From Bacteroidota bacterium (lineage in GTDB: Bacteria; Bacteroidota; Bacteroidia; Cytophagales; Cytophagaceae): a stretch of 64,000 nt of DNA. Of this stretch, positions 36,618 to 46,558 are shown in pieces. Every line of letters starts with the position of its first letter. Position 1 is the stretch's first letter. The DNA is taken from assembly GCA_023428135.1 (NCBI GenBank), contig JAEYZG010000004.1:33641-97640 (forward strand), given 5' to 3'. The notes under the pieces were generated by a model. It did no database searches, was not told the DNA's origin, and worked only from the letters and a program-made list of their open reading frames with translations. The position numbers and the translations under genes were made by a program.

Positions 36618-39245
36618 CTATTTAGTAATAATTACTTTTTCAACGCCTTGAATATTTCCTTTTGAATCTGCCAGTTTGAATATGTAAAGTCCTTCATTCC
36701 AATCCGCAGTATTGATAGAGGTATTTATGCTTTGCAAGATTAATTTCCCAGTGAAGTCATAAACAAAAATTTCTGATTCTTTATCTGTCCAGATATAAAC
36801 CATATCCTTAGCGGGATTCGGATATAAGAAACCTGATTTCTCAGCCTTATCTCTATAAGAAGTTATTACAGGGGTAGCAAAGGTATTAAAAACGGTGTTC
36901 GTTATAATCGGCTCATTTTTATCAAAAACAATTCCTGCTTTATTTTTAATGATAGTCCCCTCCTTTAAATCCTTTTTAGGTTCTACTGAAAACCTTACAA
37001 ATCCCTGAGCTTTTTCCTTATTAGTTGTGCTGTCAGGAAGCATGATATTTTCAAAATGGAACGCCACTACTCCTTCTTTAGAAATTTCGGTGATTACAGA
37101 ATGTGAAGCTCCTAACACTTTAAGCGTTTCACGATTTAAATTCAAATCCAGCGTATCATAAACTATAACAGTATAGGCTGTATCATTACCTGTATTTTCA
37201 AATCTGATCAGGTAATTAAGGGCAGAGTTCATTGGAGTAAGGTGCTCTTCTCCAATGCCCGCAGGAGTCACTGATTTATCGTTAGGATCATAAGAGCAAC
37301 GGACCATTGTGCTAATATTGTCAAAAGTTGAACTGACAATTGATTCGTTGGAGTAAATATCTGCAATCAATTTAAAATTCAGTATCTCCCCAACTTTATC
37401 TCCTCCTGGAAAATGGATTTCAAAAGGAATTAATATAGCATTAAGTGGTAAGAATTCAGATATTTCAAATTTCAGGGTATCAGTTTTGGAAGATATAGCA
37501 TCAAGTGAATTGATTTGAGCAAGTGGATCTCCTATAAGTGTAAGCTTTATTAATTCTATCGCTTTTAAACCTGTATTCTCAACCCTTATTGATCCCATGC
37601 CAATTGTCTCACAGCGAGGCCAAGGGGTAAAGAAACTCGTTCGGATCTCAGGCTCAGGATTAGCTACTGTTATACCGATTTTATTTTCTCCCGAATTCTG
37701 GATAGTATAAGGTAATGTTGTAGAAATATAGTCAAATATCCCTTGGATTTCCATGGTATACACCTCCTCCACTGAACCAACAAAAGAGAAGTTACCATTT
37801 CTATCCGGAAAAATTGTGATACCGGAAGGATTTATTGTCAAAGGATATTTACTAACACCAAACTCATAAGGATCCTGAATTCCATTCTTATTTATATCAT
37901 AGTAAATGATTCCTTTAATAATATTCTGATCTCTTCTCATTCTCCAGATGGAAGATATAGAATCTTCCCCGAATGCAGTATGTTTAAGCCAGATAAAGTT
38001 ACTATCTCCAGCGATTGCGTCCAACCGTTGGAGTGGTTTGGGCAATGGAATACGGGTTGTATCATTATTATTAATTACGACAAGGCTAAGAGGCACCGAC
38101 TCTGTCTGGTCAAACTCTATGAAATGAAAAAGATTTTCGCCATTTGATTTCTTGTATAAGAAAGAGAAATGATTATAGCTTCTTTTTTCTTCAAACTTCA
38201 GTTCATCATCAAACAGGGAAAAGTAAATCGATTCGCGTGACGACGTTTCAGATGTATATCTCAGTATCAAGGTCCCATTGTCAAGAAAGGCATTAGAAAG
38301 GGGACTTCTTCCATCAAATCTTGCCCGATAAACTTCATTATTCTCTGTAAAGTCTGCAAAAAATCTGACAAATACTTTTCCGTTGCTTACCAGCACAAAT
38401 CCTTTTGAATAACTAAAACTAAAAACACCCGGTTTAAATTCTGTAATGCTAACTCCATATGGCCCACCAAGAGAATTTATCGGGGCTTCAAATGACTGAA
38501 GGGTATTGTTAAAATAAGTGTATACTTTATTCTTCCCTGCTAAATACAGAATCCCGCTTGATGGCTGTAATGCCCCCATTGGGGAATCTGCTGCTGGTAA
38601 TAGCTTTTCCCAATCGTTCTTAGTATCTTCAAAAACATAAAATTCTCCTTTGTCTGTTAAAATCACACTACCGGGATTGTTTTGCAGCAAAGTTGGCCCT
38701 ACTAAAGGCTTTGGAAGCTGGCTCTCATTGTTTGGATAAATTTTATAGTTATTTGTTTTATCAAACTGAATCAGCTTATCACCTTTGGCAATCCAGATAT
38801 ACTTATTCGTTTGCCTGATCTGGCCAAATGGCGATGAGGAAACAGAATCTCCTCCGAAATATACTTCAGAATAAAATCCCAAATCAGTCCCATCATAAAA
38901 TCCCAGGTAATTTGTGAATTTCGTTATTCCGCCCTCATCTTTATACCCAAAATAGCTGAAAGCAACTTTATCACCGGATGTTGTAAGCGAGACTGCATTT
39001 ATATTTGAGTTAGGAATAATCGGGAAATTGGTATATCGGGCAGTATCTGTACCTTTAATTTTGAGTAAAGCATCACTTTCCAGGATCCAGATATTCCCAT
39101 AAATATCAGTTTGGTGAGGCGAAGTTTGAGAAGGTACCTTAAAAGGATGAGCGACTCCATTAAACGGAAAGTTCACCCAGGCACTTTCCTGAGCCTTTGC
39201 TCCAAAAGCAATAAAAATTGCCAGTAAAATGTAGATTTTTTTCAT
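36618..39245 (-). CDS. Large T9SS type A sorting domain protein with conserved-repeat (DUF7619/DUF11-like) domain
   Basis: 875 residues. Signal peptide 1-18 (MKKIYILLAIFIAFGAKAQ). Residues about 20-430 look like a two-propeller-type sensor/reader domain (repeats such as DIYGNIWILESDALLKIKG, LYLAGKNKVYTYFNN). A Ca-binding-like SdrD-type segment follows (IKGIIYYDINKNGIQDPYEFGV). After that comes the DUF7619-like domain: CSYDPNDKSVTP, LNYLIRFENTGNDTAYTVIVYDTLD, NKAGIVFDKNEPIITN. The C-terminus is a T9SS type A sorting domain (FLYPNPAKDMVYIWTD ... ADWNEGLYIFKL ... KVIITK). It should be exported by the T9SS and act at the cell surface or outside; the ligand is unknown. It has its own terminator downstream. 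Confidence 0.88.
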   Translation of the reverse strand: MKKIYILLAIFIAFGAKAQESAWVNFPFNGVAHPFKVPSQTSPHQTDIYGNIWILESDALLKIKGTDTARYTNFPIIPNSNINAVSLTTSGDKVAFSYFGYKDEGGITKFTNYLGFYDGTDLGFYSEVYFGGDSVSSSPFGQIRQTNKYIWIAKGDKLIQFDKTNNYKIYPNNESQLPKPLVGPTLLQNNPGSVILTDKGEFYVFEDTKNDWEKLLPAADSPMGALQPSSGILYLAGKNKVYTYFNNTLQSFEAPINSLGGPYGVSITEFKPGVFSFSYSKGFVLVSNGKVFVRFFADFTENNEVYRARFDGRSPLSNAFLDNGTLILRYTSETSSRESIYFSLFDDELKFEEKRSYNHFSFLYKKSNGENLFHFIEFDQTESVPLSLVVINNNDTTRIPLPKPLQRLDAIAGDSNFIWLKHTAFGEDSISSIWRMRRDQNIIKGIIYYDINKNGIQDPYEFGVSKYPLTINPSGITIFPDRNGNFSFVGSVEEVYTMEIQGIFDYISTTLPYTIQNSGENKIGITVANPEPEIRTSFFTPWPRCETIGMGSIRVENTGLKAIELIKLTLIGDPLAQINSLDAISSKTDTLKFEISEFLPLNAILIPFEIHFPGGDKVGEILNFKLIADIYSNESIVSSTFDNISTMVRCSYDPNDKSVTPAGIGEEHLTPMNSALNYLIRFENTGNDTAYTVIVYDTLDLNLNRETLKVLGASHSVITEISKEGVVAFHFENIMLPDSTTNKEKAQGFVRFSVEPKKDLKEGTIIKNKAGIVFDKNEPIITNTVFNTFATPVITSYRDKAEKSGFLYPNPAKDMVYIWTDKESEIFVYDFTGKLILQSINTSINTADWNEGLYIFKLADSKGNIQGVEKVIITK

Positions 39246-39394
39246 TTCAAAAATTTAGATAAAAAAGCAATCAGAAATTATTTAAATAAAAATCGTTGCA
39301 TATTTTATTGGTCATTTTTACAAATAACTTTAAACAAAAAGACAACGATCATAGAGCTTTTATACGGATTAATATATCCAGGTGAACGTATTTC

Positions 39395-39425
39395 AAAAAA
39401 AATACCCTTCAAGCAGGGTATTTTA
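39395..39425 (-). terminator. Intrinsic terminator of the small lipoprotein gene
   Basis: AAAATACCC / GGGTATTTT stem with an 8-base loop, followed on the minus strand by T8, about 35 bp after the stop at 39457. Confidence 0.8.
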
Positions 39426-39456
39426 TAGAATTTTCATAAAAAGAGCGACAATACTG

Positions 39457-39585
39457 TTACTTCCTGTTATGCCCACCTTTCATTTTTCTTCCGCTCTTGG
39501 GGGCCCAGGTCTGACTCTTGTGCCCTGAAGAGCATGACAATGCGATAAATGAAATTAAAAAAATTAATACACCTATTTTTCTCAT
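39457..39585 (-). CDS. Small lipoprotein, 42 residues
   Basis: ATG at 39583-39585, stop TAA at 39457-39459. The N-terminal part is a compact lipoprotein signal (MRKIGVLIFLISFIALSC) with the lipobox Leu-Ser-Cys at 16-18. The mature 25-residue tail is basic and Gly/Lys/Arg-rich (TWAPKSGRKMKGGHNRK). A textbook intrinsic terminator follows, which supports a real transcript. It sits 63 bp downstream of pyruvate carboxylase on the same strand and could be co-transcribed or have its own promoter. Very short basic Bacteroidota lipoproteins of this shape are known but uncharacterised. Function unknown. Confidence 0.7.
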   Translation of the reverse strand: MRKIGVLIFLISFIALSCSSGHKSQTWAPKSGRKMKGGHNRK

Positions 39586-39648
39586 AAGAATCTAGTTATT
39601 AAGTTTTTAAATTACAATTTATGCATTTTGTTTAAATAATCAGGTAAA

Positions 39649-42600
39649 TTATTCCATTTCTATAACCATATCATCCTGCTCTACCATTGTTCCTTCCGGA
39701 AGATATATACTTTTAATTTTCCCATCCATCTTTGATGTAATGGTGGTTTCCATTTTCATTGCTTCAACCACAAACAGAGGAGCGTTTTCTTTGACAGCAT
39801 CTCCGACCTTTACCATAACCTGTCCGATTTTACCCTGTAATGGAGCCCCCACCTGCTTGGTTGTTTCCACCTTTTTATGAGTTGGTCTTGTCACCTTAAT
39901 GGTATTATCCTTCACCTGCACATTTCTGGTCTGCCCGTTAAGTTCAAAAAATACCGTTCTCATACCGTTTTCATCGGCTGCCGAGCAATACAGCATCTTC
40001 ACAATAATTGTCTTTCCTTTGCCCAGCTTCACAAGAATCTCCTGATTGTTTTTTAAGCCGTAGAAAAAGGCAAGTGTTGGAATATTGCTGACATCACCAT
40101 ATAGTTCTCTGTGTTTCGCGTATCCTTCGAATACCTTTGGATACATCTTATAACTAAGGAAATCAAGGAAAGTAGACGACCTCCCGAACTGCTGCTGAAA
40201 TACCTCAAACTCTTTGTCAAAATCTACAGGAGCTAAATGATCATTAGGTCTTTCCGTAAATGGCTTTCCTCCTTTAAGAATAATAGACTGAAGCTTTTCA
40301 GGAAATCCTCCGTAAGCCTGTCCTATTTCTCCTTTAAACAAACTAACCACTGACTCCGGGAAAGACAGGTATTGACCTTTTTCCATAACATCTTTTTCAG
40401 TCAGATTATTGGATGTCATGAATAAAGCCATATCACCTACAACTTTAGAGCTTGGCGTTACCTTTATGATATCACCGAACATCTTATTCACCAATGCATA
40501 ATTCTGCTTTACCTCTTCAAACCTTTCTCCCAAGCCCAATGCCTCTGCCTGAGGTCTGAGGTTTGAGTATTGTCCGCCTGGAATCTCATTTTCATACACC
40601 TCTGCTGTACCTGCTTTCAGATCAGATTCAAAAGGATAATAAAACTCTCTTACATCTTCCCAATAGCTTGAATATTGGTTCAGTGGGGTCATATTAAACT
40701 TAAGTTCTCGTTCATGACCTTTCATCATAGATACGATAGAATTGAAGTTAGGCTGAGATGTCAACCCGGACATAGATGCAATGGCCACATCAATGATGTC
40801 TACTCCGGCTTCCACGGCTTTAAGATAAGTAGCAGACTGAATAGCGGAAGTATCATGTGTATGGAGATGAATAGGAATGCTTACCGCTTTTTTCAGTTCT
40901 TTAATAAGCAGCTCTGCAGAATATGGCTTTAACAAACCTGCCATATCTTTAATACACAGAATATGTGCACCAAGATCTTCAAGCTGCCTTGCCATGTCAA
41001 GATAATACTGCAGCGTGTACTTCTTGTTGTCAGGATCGAGAATATCTCCGGAATAGCAGACTGCTGCTTCTGCAATACCACCAGTTCTTTCTTTCACCGC
41101 CTTAATGCTTACCTTCATGGCTTCCACCCAATTGAGTGAGTCAAATATCCTGAAGATGTCTACACCGTTCTCCCAGGTTTTCTCAATAAACTTTTCAATC
41201 AGATTATCCGGATAAGCCTTATATCCTACAGCATTGGAACCTCTGATCAACATTTGAAGCAGGATATTCGGAACAGCTTCACGGATCAGCTGAAGCCTTT
41301 GCCAGGGATCTTCATGAAGGAATCTCATGGCCACATCAAAAGTAGCGCCACCCCAAACTTCCATAGAAAAGACCTGAGGATGATTTTTGGCAAAACTTTC
41401 TGCTACCTCAATCATATTTTTGGTACGCACCCTTGTTGCTAATAAAGATTGATGCGCATCTCTGAAGGTAGTGTCTGTAAACTGAATCGCCTTTTGATCT
41501 TTCAGCCAATTTGCCAGCCCCTCAGGACCACTGCTGGTAAGGATCTGCTTGGTCCCATCCGGATAAGGACTGTATTTTTCATAAAAAGGAATTTGTGGTG
41601 TTCTGAATGTTCTCTTTTCATCTACATTCTTCACATCCGGATTCCCATTCACAATGATGTTAGAGAGGAATTTAAGTGTTTTGGTTCCTCTGTCCTGAAT
41701 ATTTTTGATATTCAACAATTCAGGATGTTCTTCTATAAACTTTACAGTAGTATGGCCTTTGATAAATTCAGGATGAGAAATAACATTCTCTAAAAATCCT
41801 ATATTTGTTTTTACACCTCTTATCCTGAACTCTCTGAGCGCGCGATGCAGACGGTCGCAAGCGCCCCACAATGTTCTTCCTGATGCGGACACCTTCACAA
41901 GAAGAGAATCGAAAAAAGGAGATATTTTAACCCCCGGATAAGAACTTCCTTCATCAAGACGGATACCAAAACCTGCTGCATTTCTGTAAGCGATGATGGT
42001 GCCGTAATCTGGCTTAAAGCCATTGGCAGGATCTTCTGTTGTCACACGGCACTGAATGGCAAAGCCATTGCATTTGACATCTTCCTGCCTGGATATATAG
42101 ATACATGGATCCGATAACTTATGACCTTTGGCAATTAAAATCTGTGAGCGGACAATATCTATACCGGTAATTTCTTCAGTAATGGTATGCTCTACCTGGA
42201 TACGCGGATTTACCTCAATAAAATAAACCTTTTCATCCTGATCCACAAGAAACTCAACGGTACCGACATTATTATACTTTACATGTCTTGCAATTGTAAG
42301 TGCATAATTATAGATCTGTTGTTTGGTCTCCTCTTTCAGAACAGGACATGGAGCCACCTCTACAACTTTCTGAAATCTTCTCTGTACAGAGCAATCTCTT
42401 TCATACAGGTGTACAATATTCCCATGGTTATCTCCCATGAGCTGTACTTCAATGTGCTTCGGCCGGTCTATAAACTTTTCAAGGAAAACCGTATCATCAC
42501 CAAAAGCCTTTAATGCTTCAGCTCTGGCCTCATTATATGCTCTTTCAAGCTGACTTTCGTCAGAGATAACACGCATTCCCCTTCCACCACCTCCAGCTGC

Positions 42601-43095
42601 GGCTTTCATCATTAACGGATATCCAATACGAAGCGCTTCTTTCTTTGCAATATCAACAGATATCAGATCTTCCTTACTGTCCTCAATAATAGGTACACCA
42701 GCACTGATGGCAATTTCTTTTGCAGAGACTTTATCTCCCAGAGCTTCCATGACCTCTGGCTCGGGACCAATAAAGATAATTCCTTCTTCTTTACATCTCC
42801 TTGCCAGATTTACATTTTCAGATAAAAAACCATAGCCTGGATGTATGGCATCCACATGATGTCTTTTGGCAAGTTGAATAATTTGTTCAATGTCAAGGTA
42901 TGGTTTTAGGGGTTCATTATCTCTCCCGATCTGATAGGCTTCATCCGCTTTATAGCGATGTAAAGAATAACGATCCTCATAAGTATATATAGCTACGGTT
43001 TTTATTTTTAACTCAGATGCTGCACGTAATACACGAATTGCGATTTCACCACGGTTGGCAACCAGTAACTTTTCTAACTTTTTAAGTTGACTCAT
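39649..43095 (-). CDS. pyc: Pyruvate carboxylase
   Basis: 1,148 residues from the ATG giving MSQLKKLEKLLVANRGEIAIR; an open frame extends 29 codons further upstream, but the normal biotin-carboxylase start and usual family length (about 1,150) favour this one. Order: biotin carboxylase (1-450; KAAAGGGGRGMR ATP loop, FIEVNPRIQVEHTITEE), carboxyltransferase (about 540-830; TDTTFRDAHQSLLATRVRT, HLHTHDTSA metal site), then the PC C-terminal domain and a biotinyl domain (VVEAMKMET, biotin Lys near 1112). It converts pyruvate, bicarbonate and ATP to oxaloacetate (anaplerosis). Single-chain architecture, complete. Next gene, 63 bp downstream, is the small lipoprotein. Confidence 0.96.
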   Translation of the reverse strand: MSQLKKLEKLLVANRGEIAIRVLRAASELKIKTVAIYTYEDRYSLHRYKADEAYQIGRDNEPLKPYLDIEQIIQLAKRHHVDAIHPGYGFLSENVNLARRCKEEGIIFIGPEPEVMEALGDKVSAKEIAISAGVPIIEDSKEDLISVDIAKKEALRIGYPLMMKAAAGGGGRGMRVISDESQLERAYNEARAEALKAFGDDTVFLEKFIDRPKHIEVQLMGDNHGNIVHLYERDCSVQRRFQKVVEVAPCPVLKEETKQQIYNYALTIARHVKYNNVGTVEFLVDQDEKVYFIEVNPRIQVEHTITEEITGIDIVRSQILIAKGHKLSDPCIYISRQEDVKCNGFAIQCRVTTEDPANGFKPDYGTIIAYRNAAGFGIRLDEGSSYPGVKISPFFDSLLVKVSASGRTLWGACDRLHRALREFRIRGVKTNIGFLENVISHPEFIKGHTTVKFIEEHPELLNIKNIQDRGTKTLKFLSNIIVNGNPDVKNVDEKRTFRTPQIPFYEKYSPYPDGTKQILTSSGPEGLANWLKDQKAIQFTDTTFRDAHQSLLATRVRTKNMIEVAESFAKNHPQVFSMEVWGGATFDVAMRFLHEDPWQRLQLIREAVPNILLQMLIRGSNAVGYKAYPDNLIEKFIEKTWENGVDIFRIFDSLNWVEAMKVSIKAVKERTGGIAEAAVCYSGDILDPDNKKYTLQYYLDMARQLEDLGAHILCIKDMAGLLKPYSAELLIKELKKAVSIPIHLHTHDTSAIQSATYLKAVEAGVDIIDVAIASMSGLTSQPNFNSIVSMMKGHERELKFNMTPLNQYSSYWEDVREFYYPFESDLKAGTAEVYENEIPGGQYSNLRPQAEALGLGERFEEVKQNYALVNKMFGDIIKVTPSSKVVGDMALFMTSNNLTEKDVMEKGQYLSFPESVVSLFKGEIGQAYGGFPEKLQSIILKGGKPFTERPNDHLAPVDFDKEFEVFQQQFGRSSTFLDFLSYKMYPKVFEGYAKHRELYGDVSNIPTLAFFYGLKNNQEILVKLGKGKTIIVKMLYCSAADENGMRTVFFELNGQTRNVQVKDNTIKVTRPTHKKVETTKQVGAPLQGKIGQVMVKVGDAVKENAPLFVVEAMKMETTITSKMDGKIKSIYLPEGTMVEQDDMVIEME

Positions 43096-43310
43096 TAAAC
43101 AGGATGATTTATAAAATGCAAAGAAATAAGATATCTTAATGACCGGACAGAAAAGAGTAAGTGTCCTTGTTGGGTCATTCAAAAATAATAAAAAATGGAA
43201 ACTAAACTATGATTTTAAGAGCGAACTTTTCGACCTATATATTTTTATTTACAATAGAAGAAAGTATGACTGCTATAGCATTATAATTAAAAAGATGCAG
43301 TAGATATTAA

Positions 43311-43355
43311 ATAATAAGGAGTACTTAAATATTTAAGTATACTCCTTATTATTTT
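43311..43355 (-). terminator. Strong hairpin after the 534-codon paralogue gene
   Basis: A nearly perfect long palindrome: ATAATAAGGAGT plus ACTTAAAT pairs with its complement, broken only by a 2-base bulge, giving a stem of about 20 bp. It lies 25-65 bp after the stop at 43377 and upstream of the pyruvate carboxylase gene. T-rich flanks make it a likely terminator for the M48 operon, although the T-run is modest. Confidence 0.6.
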
Positions 43356-43376
43356 AAAAAGGCTATTCAACTTTCT

Positions 43377-44891
43377 TTATTTTTCGCTGAAAACATGGAA
43401 AGAATAGTCAGTCCCACTTCTTCCATATAATATCAGATCTGCATTTTCCTCTTTTTGATAACGAGTGTAAGGAAAAAATATCGTTTTTTGTGACAACATT
43501 TCTGAGAATACTTCCTTCTTCATTTCACCAGTTACTAAATCAATTTCGCACCTTACAGGAACAGCTTCTTCGGGTTCCGTCATTTTTTTAGGATCTCCGG
43601 CAGGTCCCATAACCAGATTTTCGCTGTTATCATTATAAATTAATATTAACTTATCATTCAGGATAGCTGACGCATAAGAAAAATAATTTGTAGTCACCCA
43701 TTCCGTGACCTGAACGAATTTGGAATATGATAAAACCTGGTTTTTGGGAATTCGCTTTGCCCAAAGGATATTTCCATCAATAGAAAAATTTACAGCAATA
43801 ATATCTCCATACTCAACGTGCTTTAACCCACCTTCATAACGACGGTTAAAGTTTTCAAAAGTGCATACTACACTCCCGTCACTTTTGTCAATTGGTCTAA
43901 GATCTCCGAATTTTTTAATGATTTTTTCATCACCAGAGAGCAAAGTATCCGTTCTGAATTGTTCAAGAAAATCTTTACTAAAATTGCTGATTTTAGCAAC
44001 TTTTACTTCTTTAGACTCACGATCAATATTCACAAAAGAAACTCCAACCAAAGACATTGTATCATCCTCTAACACCCCAACTAATCCGGTAAGAATAAGC
44101 TCATTTTGTTTATTTATATTTAAATCCTCATTATGGATAGAAAAGTTTTCAAATTTATTATAATCAAAAATTATCTTTTCTTCCCATTTTTCATATTCTC
44201 TGTTTGCATCAAATGATCCAATGAACAATTCTTTATTAATTCGTTTCAAATAATATACAGACCCTTCATTATCTAGGATATATTTCTTATTATCTAATTC
44301 TGTATTCAGATCTTTACAAACAAGCAACTCCAAATTCTCATTAAACAGATAAAACCTCTTAATACCTTTATTTATCAAATAATTAAATGCCTTCTGATAG
44401 ATCAAAACTTTACTTTTATCTTCAGATACACTAATAAGAACACTCCCACTGTATATTTCATCACCAACTACAACGCTTATTATGTCTTTCTTTATGTCTT
44501 TCTCAACACCAGTCCTTTTATCTATAATTTGGGCAGCAATATTAGTTGTTCTTGTTTTCGGGGCGTAATAGCTATAAAAAATTACAAAATCATCATTTAA
44601 CAAGGTAACACGTTCTATCAAAGCTGTTCTTCCATTAACTTTAATCTTCTTTAAAGGGATCGAGTAAACCTTTGAATTCTTATTCTTTTTATCGTAAGCT
44701 CCTATAACAAAAGTGTACTCAGATGCTCTGGCAGATGTATATATATAGTCCTCATCATCTCCTATAATTCCTTGCCTGTAGCCAGATCGTGGGTATTCGT
44801 CAATAACTCCAGGATGAAATCTTTGTGAATATATATTTGTTAAAAAGCTGAAGCAGAATAATCCAAGAAATAGATACCTGTACATTTTCAT
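43377..44891 (-). CDS. Secreted protein, paralogue of the adjacent 514-residue protein
   Basis: 504 residues from the start giving MKMYRYLFLGLFCFSFLTNIYSQ, a signal peptide cleaved near residue 23; an open frame runs 30 codons further upstream but lacks sense as an N-terminus. The mature protein repeats a strand pattern like a beta-propeller (GDDEDYIYTSARASEYTFVIGAYDKK, VTLLNDDFVIFYSYYAP, ASAILNDKLILIYND). It is clearly related to the next-door 514-residue protein over its whole length (matching blocks: DKxTG, NEDLNINKxNELxLTGLV, VxISxVxPKxQVLSW). No lipobox or sorting domain. It is the last gene of an operon with an M48 peptidase and its paralogue. Function unknown. Confidence 0.7.
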   Translation of the reverse strand: MKMYRYLFLGLFCFSFLTNIYSQRFHPGVIDEYPRSGYRQGIIGDDEDYIYTSARASEYTFVIGAYDKKNKNSKVYSIPLKKIKVNGRTALIERVTLLNDDFVIFYSYYAPKTRTTNIAAQIIDKRTGVEKDIKKDIISVVVGDEIYSGSVLISVSEDKSKVLIYQKAFNYLINKGIKRFYLFNENLELLVCKDLNTELDNKKYILDNEGSVYYLKRINKELFIGSFDANREYEKWEEKIIFDYNKFENFSIHNEDLNINKQNELILTGLVGVLEDDTMSLVGVSFVNIDRESKEVKVAKISNFSKDFLEQFRTDTLLSGDEKIIKKFGDLRPIDKSDGSVVCTFENFNRRYEGGLKHVEYGDIIAVNFSIDGNILWAKRIPKNQVLSYSKFVQVTEWVTTNYFSYASAILNDKLILIYNDNSENLVMGPAGDPKKMTEPEEAVPVRCEIDLVTGEMKKEVFSEMLSQKTIFFPYTRYQKEENADLILYGRSGTDYSFHVFSEK

Positions 44892-45008
44892 GTGCAATAA
44901 ATTTAAGCTTAAAATTACTAAAAAAAGATACTTAAAAGTAAAGCAAGAAGGTTTAATAAATTCCCTTCTCACTAAAATCAATTCCCTTAAATAAACAAAC
45001 CGTCTTGT

Positions 45009-46553
45009 TTATTTACCATATGTATGGAATGAATGCTTATTCCCCTTTATACCAAACAAAATAAGGTTAGTATTTTCCGTCTTCTGATAATCACTATTGG
45101 GAGAAAATATAGTCTGATGATTTGCTAGATCAGTGTATAGTTCTTTTTTTCTTTCACCTGTTTTTAAATCAAATTCATATTTCACAGTAACCATTCCACG
45201 AGTTTTTTTAAACTTATCGAACTTGTCTTCCATATTTTTCCCGATATTCTTCTTTGTATCATTATGAATTATTATGAGCTTATCATCAAATAACCCTGAC
45301 GAATATGAAAAATACCTTTCAGTTCTCCAGTCTAAAGGGCTAAAATAAGGACGAATTCCTTTGGTTGAAGTCACCAGATAAAGGTATCGTGTCCATGAAA
45401 AAACCTGTTTTTTAGGCACTCTGTTTGCCCACAGCAGCTCTCCTTCTTTCGAAAAATTAACAATGACAACATCTCCGTATTCAATATATTGCTTATTAGA
45501 ATAACGATCGCCTTCGTTTCTATAATACTCAAATATACAAAGAACACCTCCATCCTCTTTATCGACAACTTTGGCACTATTAAACGTCTTCTTCACTTTT
45601 ACGGCTTTATTCTTTTTTATATCACGAGCTGTCTTGAACTGATCCAAAAATTCACTTTTAAACTTATTATATCTGGATATTTTAACCTCCTTAGACTCTC
45701 TATCCAAATTAATGTACAAAGCCCCGCATAATGCCATGTCCTCTTTCTTTTCTGACTTTGAGCTCACCAGGCCGGTAACGGTCAGTTCATTTTTCTTGTT
45801 AATATTTAATCTTACATTGTGCAAATAGAGATCTTCTACTTTTTCAAACTCTACATTGATTTTCTCCTCCCACTTTTCAAAATCCCTGTTGGCATCATAA
45901 GAACCTACATAAAGATTCATGTCTTTAAATCTTATGTAATAAATGGATCCGTCATTATCAATAATGGAATAATTATTCTCACCCAGACCTTTTGTTTTAC
46001 TGTCATGCAATACCTCCATCTCCTGATTATACAGGACATATCTTACATTATAGCTTACCAATATCTTCGATTTATCTTCAGAAGCCTGAATAAAATAATG
46101 GCCATAATAATAGCCATACTCATCATCGATGGATAATAATTCTTGCTTCTCACCTTTAAACTGACCCGTATGTTTGTCTATTCGCTTTACAAAAAGATTG
46201 CTTTTTTTAGCTTTCTTATCGAAATAGCTGTAAAAGGCAAACACTTCATCTTTGAGCAGCACAGTAGAGACCAGTCTCACGAATTGACCTTTGATTTTTG
46301 GATGTCTTATAGGATATGCATATTTCCTGGTGTTATTATTCGTCTTATCATATGCTTCTATCTGAACTTCACCGAATCCATATTCAGTAATCCATCCAAT
46401 AACATATATATATTTTTCATCTTCTCCCAATACCCTTGGAGTATACTTTTTGGAACCACGTTCAAGAGCGCCCAACTTAAGTTTTTGGGCATTTACATTA
46501 CTAAAAAAACAAAAGCAAAATAAACTCAGAAATAAAAATTGAAACTTTTTCAT
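45009..46553 (-). CDS. Secreted protein, paralogue of the adjacent 504-residue protein
   Basis: 514 residues. Signal peptide about 1-22 (FLFLSLFCFCFFSNVNAQ). The mature region alternates YIYVIGWITEYGFG, VLLKDEVFAFYSYFDKKAKKSNLFVKRIDKHTG and LFDDKLIIIHNDTKK, a pattern compatible with a six- or seven-bladed beta-propeller. It starts 5 bp after the M48 peptidase gene and precedes its paralogue by about 117 bp. The C-terminus (HSFHTYGK) mirrors the paralogue's (YSFHVFSEK). Probably periplasmic or outer membrane associated; role unknown. The pair likely arose by tandem duplication. Confidence 0.7.
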   Translation of the reverse strand: MKKFQFLFLSLFCFCFFSNVNAQKLKLGALERGSKKYTPRVLGEDEKYIYVIGWITEYGFGEVQIEAYDKTNNNTRKYAYPIRHPKIKGQFVRLVSTVLLKDEVFAFYSYFDKKAKKSNLFVKRIDKHTGQFKGEKQELLSIDDEYGYYYGHYFIQASEDKSKILVSYNVRYVLYNQEMEVLHDSKTKGLGENNYSIIDNDGSIYYIRFKDMNLYVGSYDANRDFEKWEEKINVEFEKVEDLYLHNVRLNINKKNELTVTGLVSSKSEKKEDMALCGALYINLDRESKEVKISRYNKFKSEFLDQFKTARDIKKNKAVKVKKTFNSAKVVDKEDGGVLCIFEYYRNEGDRYSNKQYIEYGDVVIVNFSKEGELLWANRVPKKQVFSWTRYLYLVTSTKGIRPYFSPLDWRTERYFSYSSGLFDDKLIIIHNDTKKNIGKNMEDKFDKFKKTRGMVTVKYEFDLKTGERKKELYTDLANHQTIFSPNSDYQKTENTNLILFGIKGNKHSFHTYGK

Positions 46554-46558
46554 ATAAA

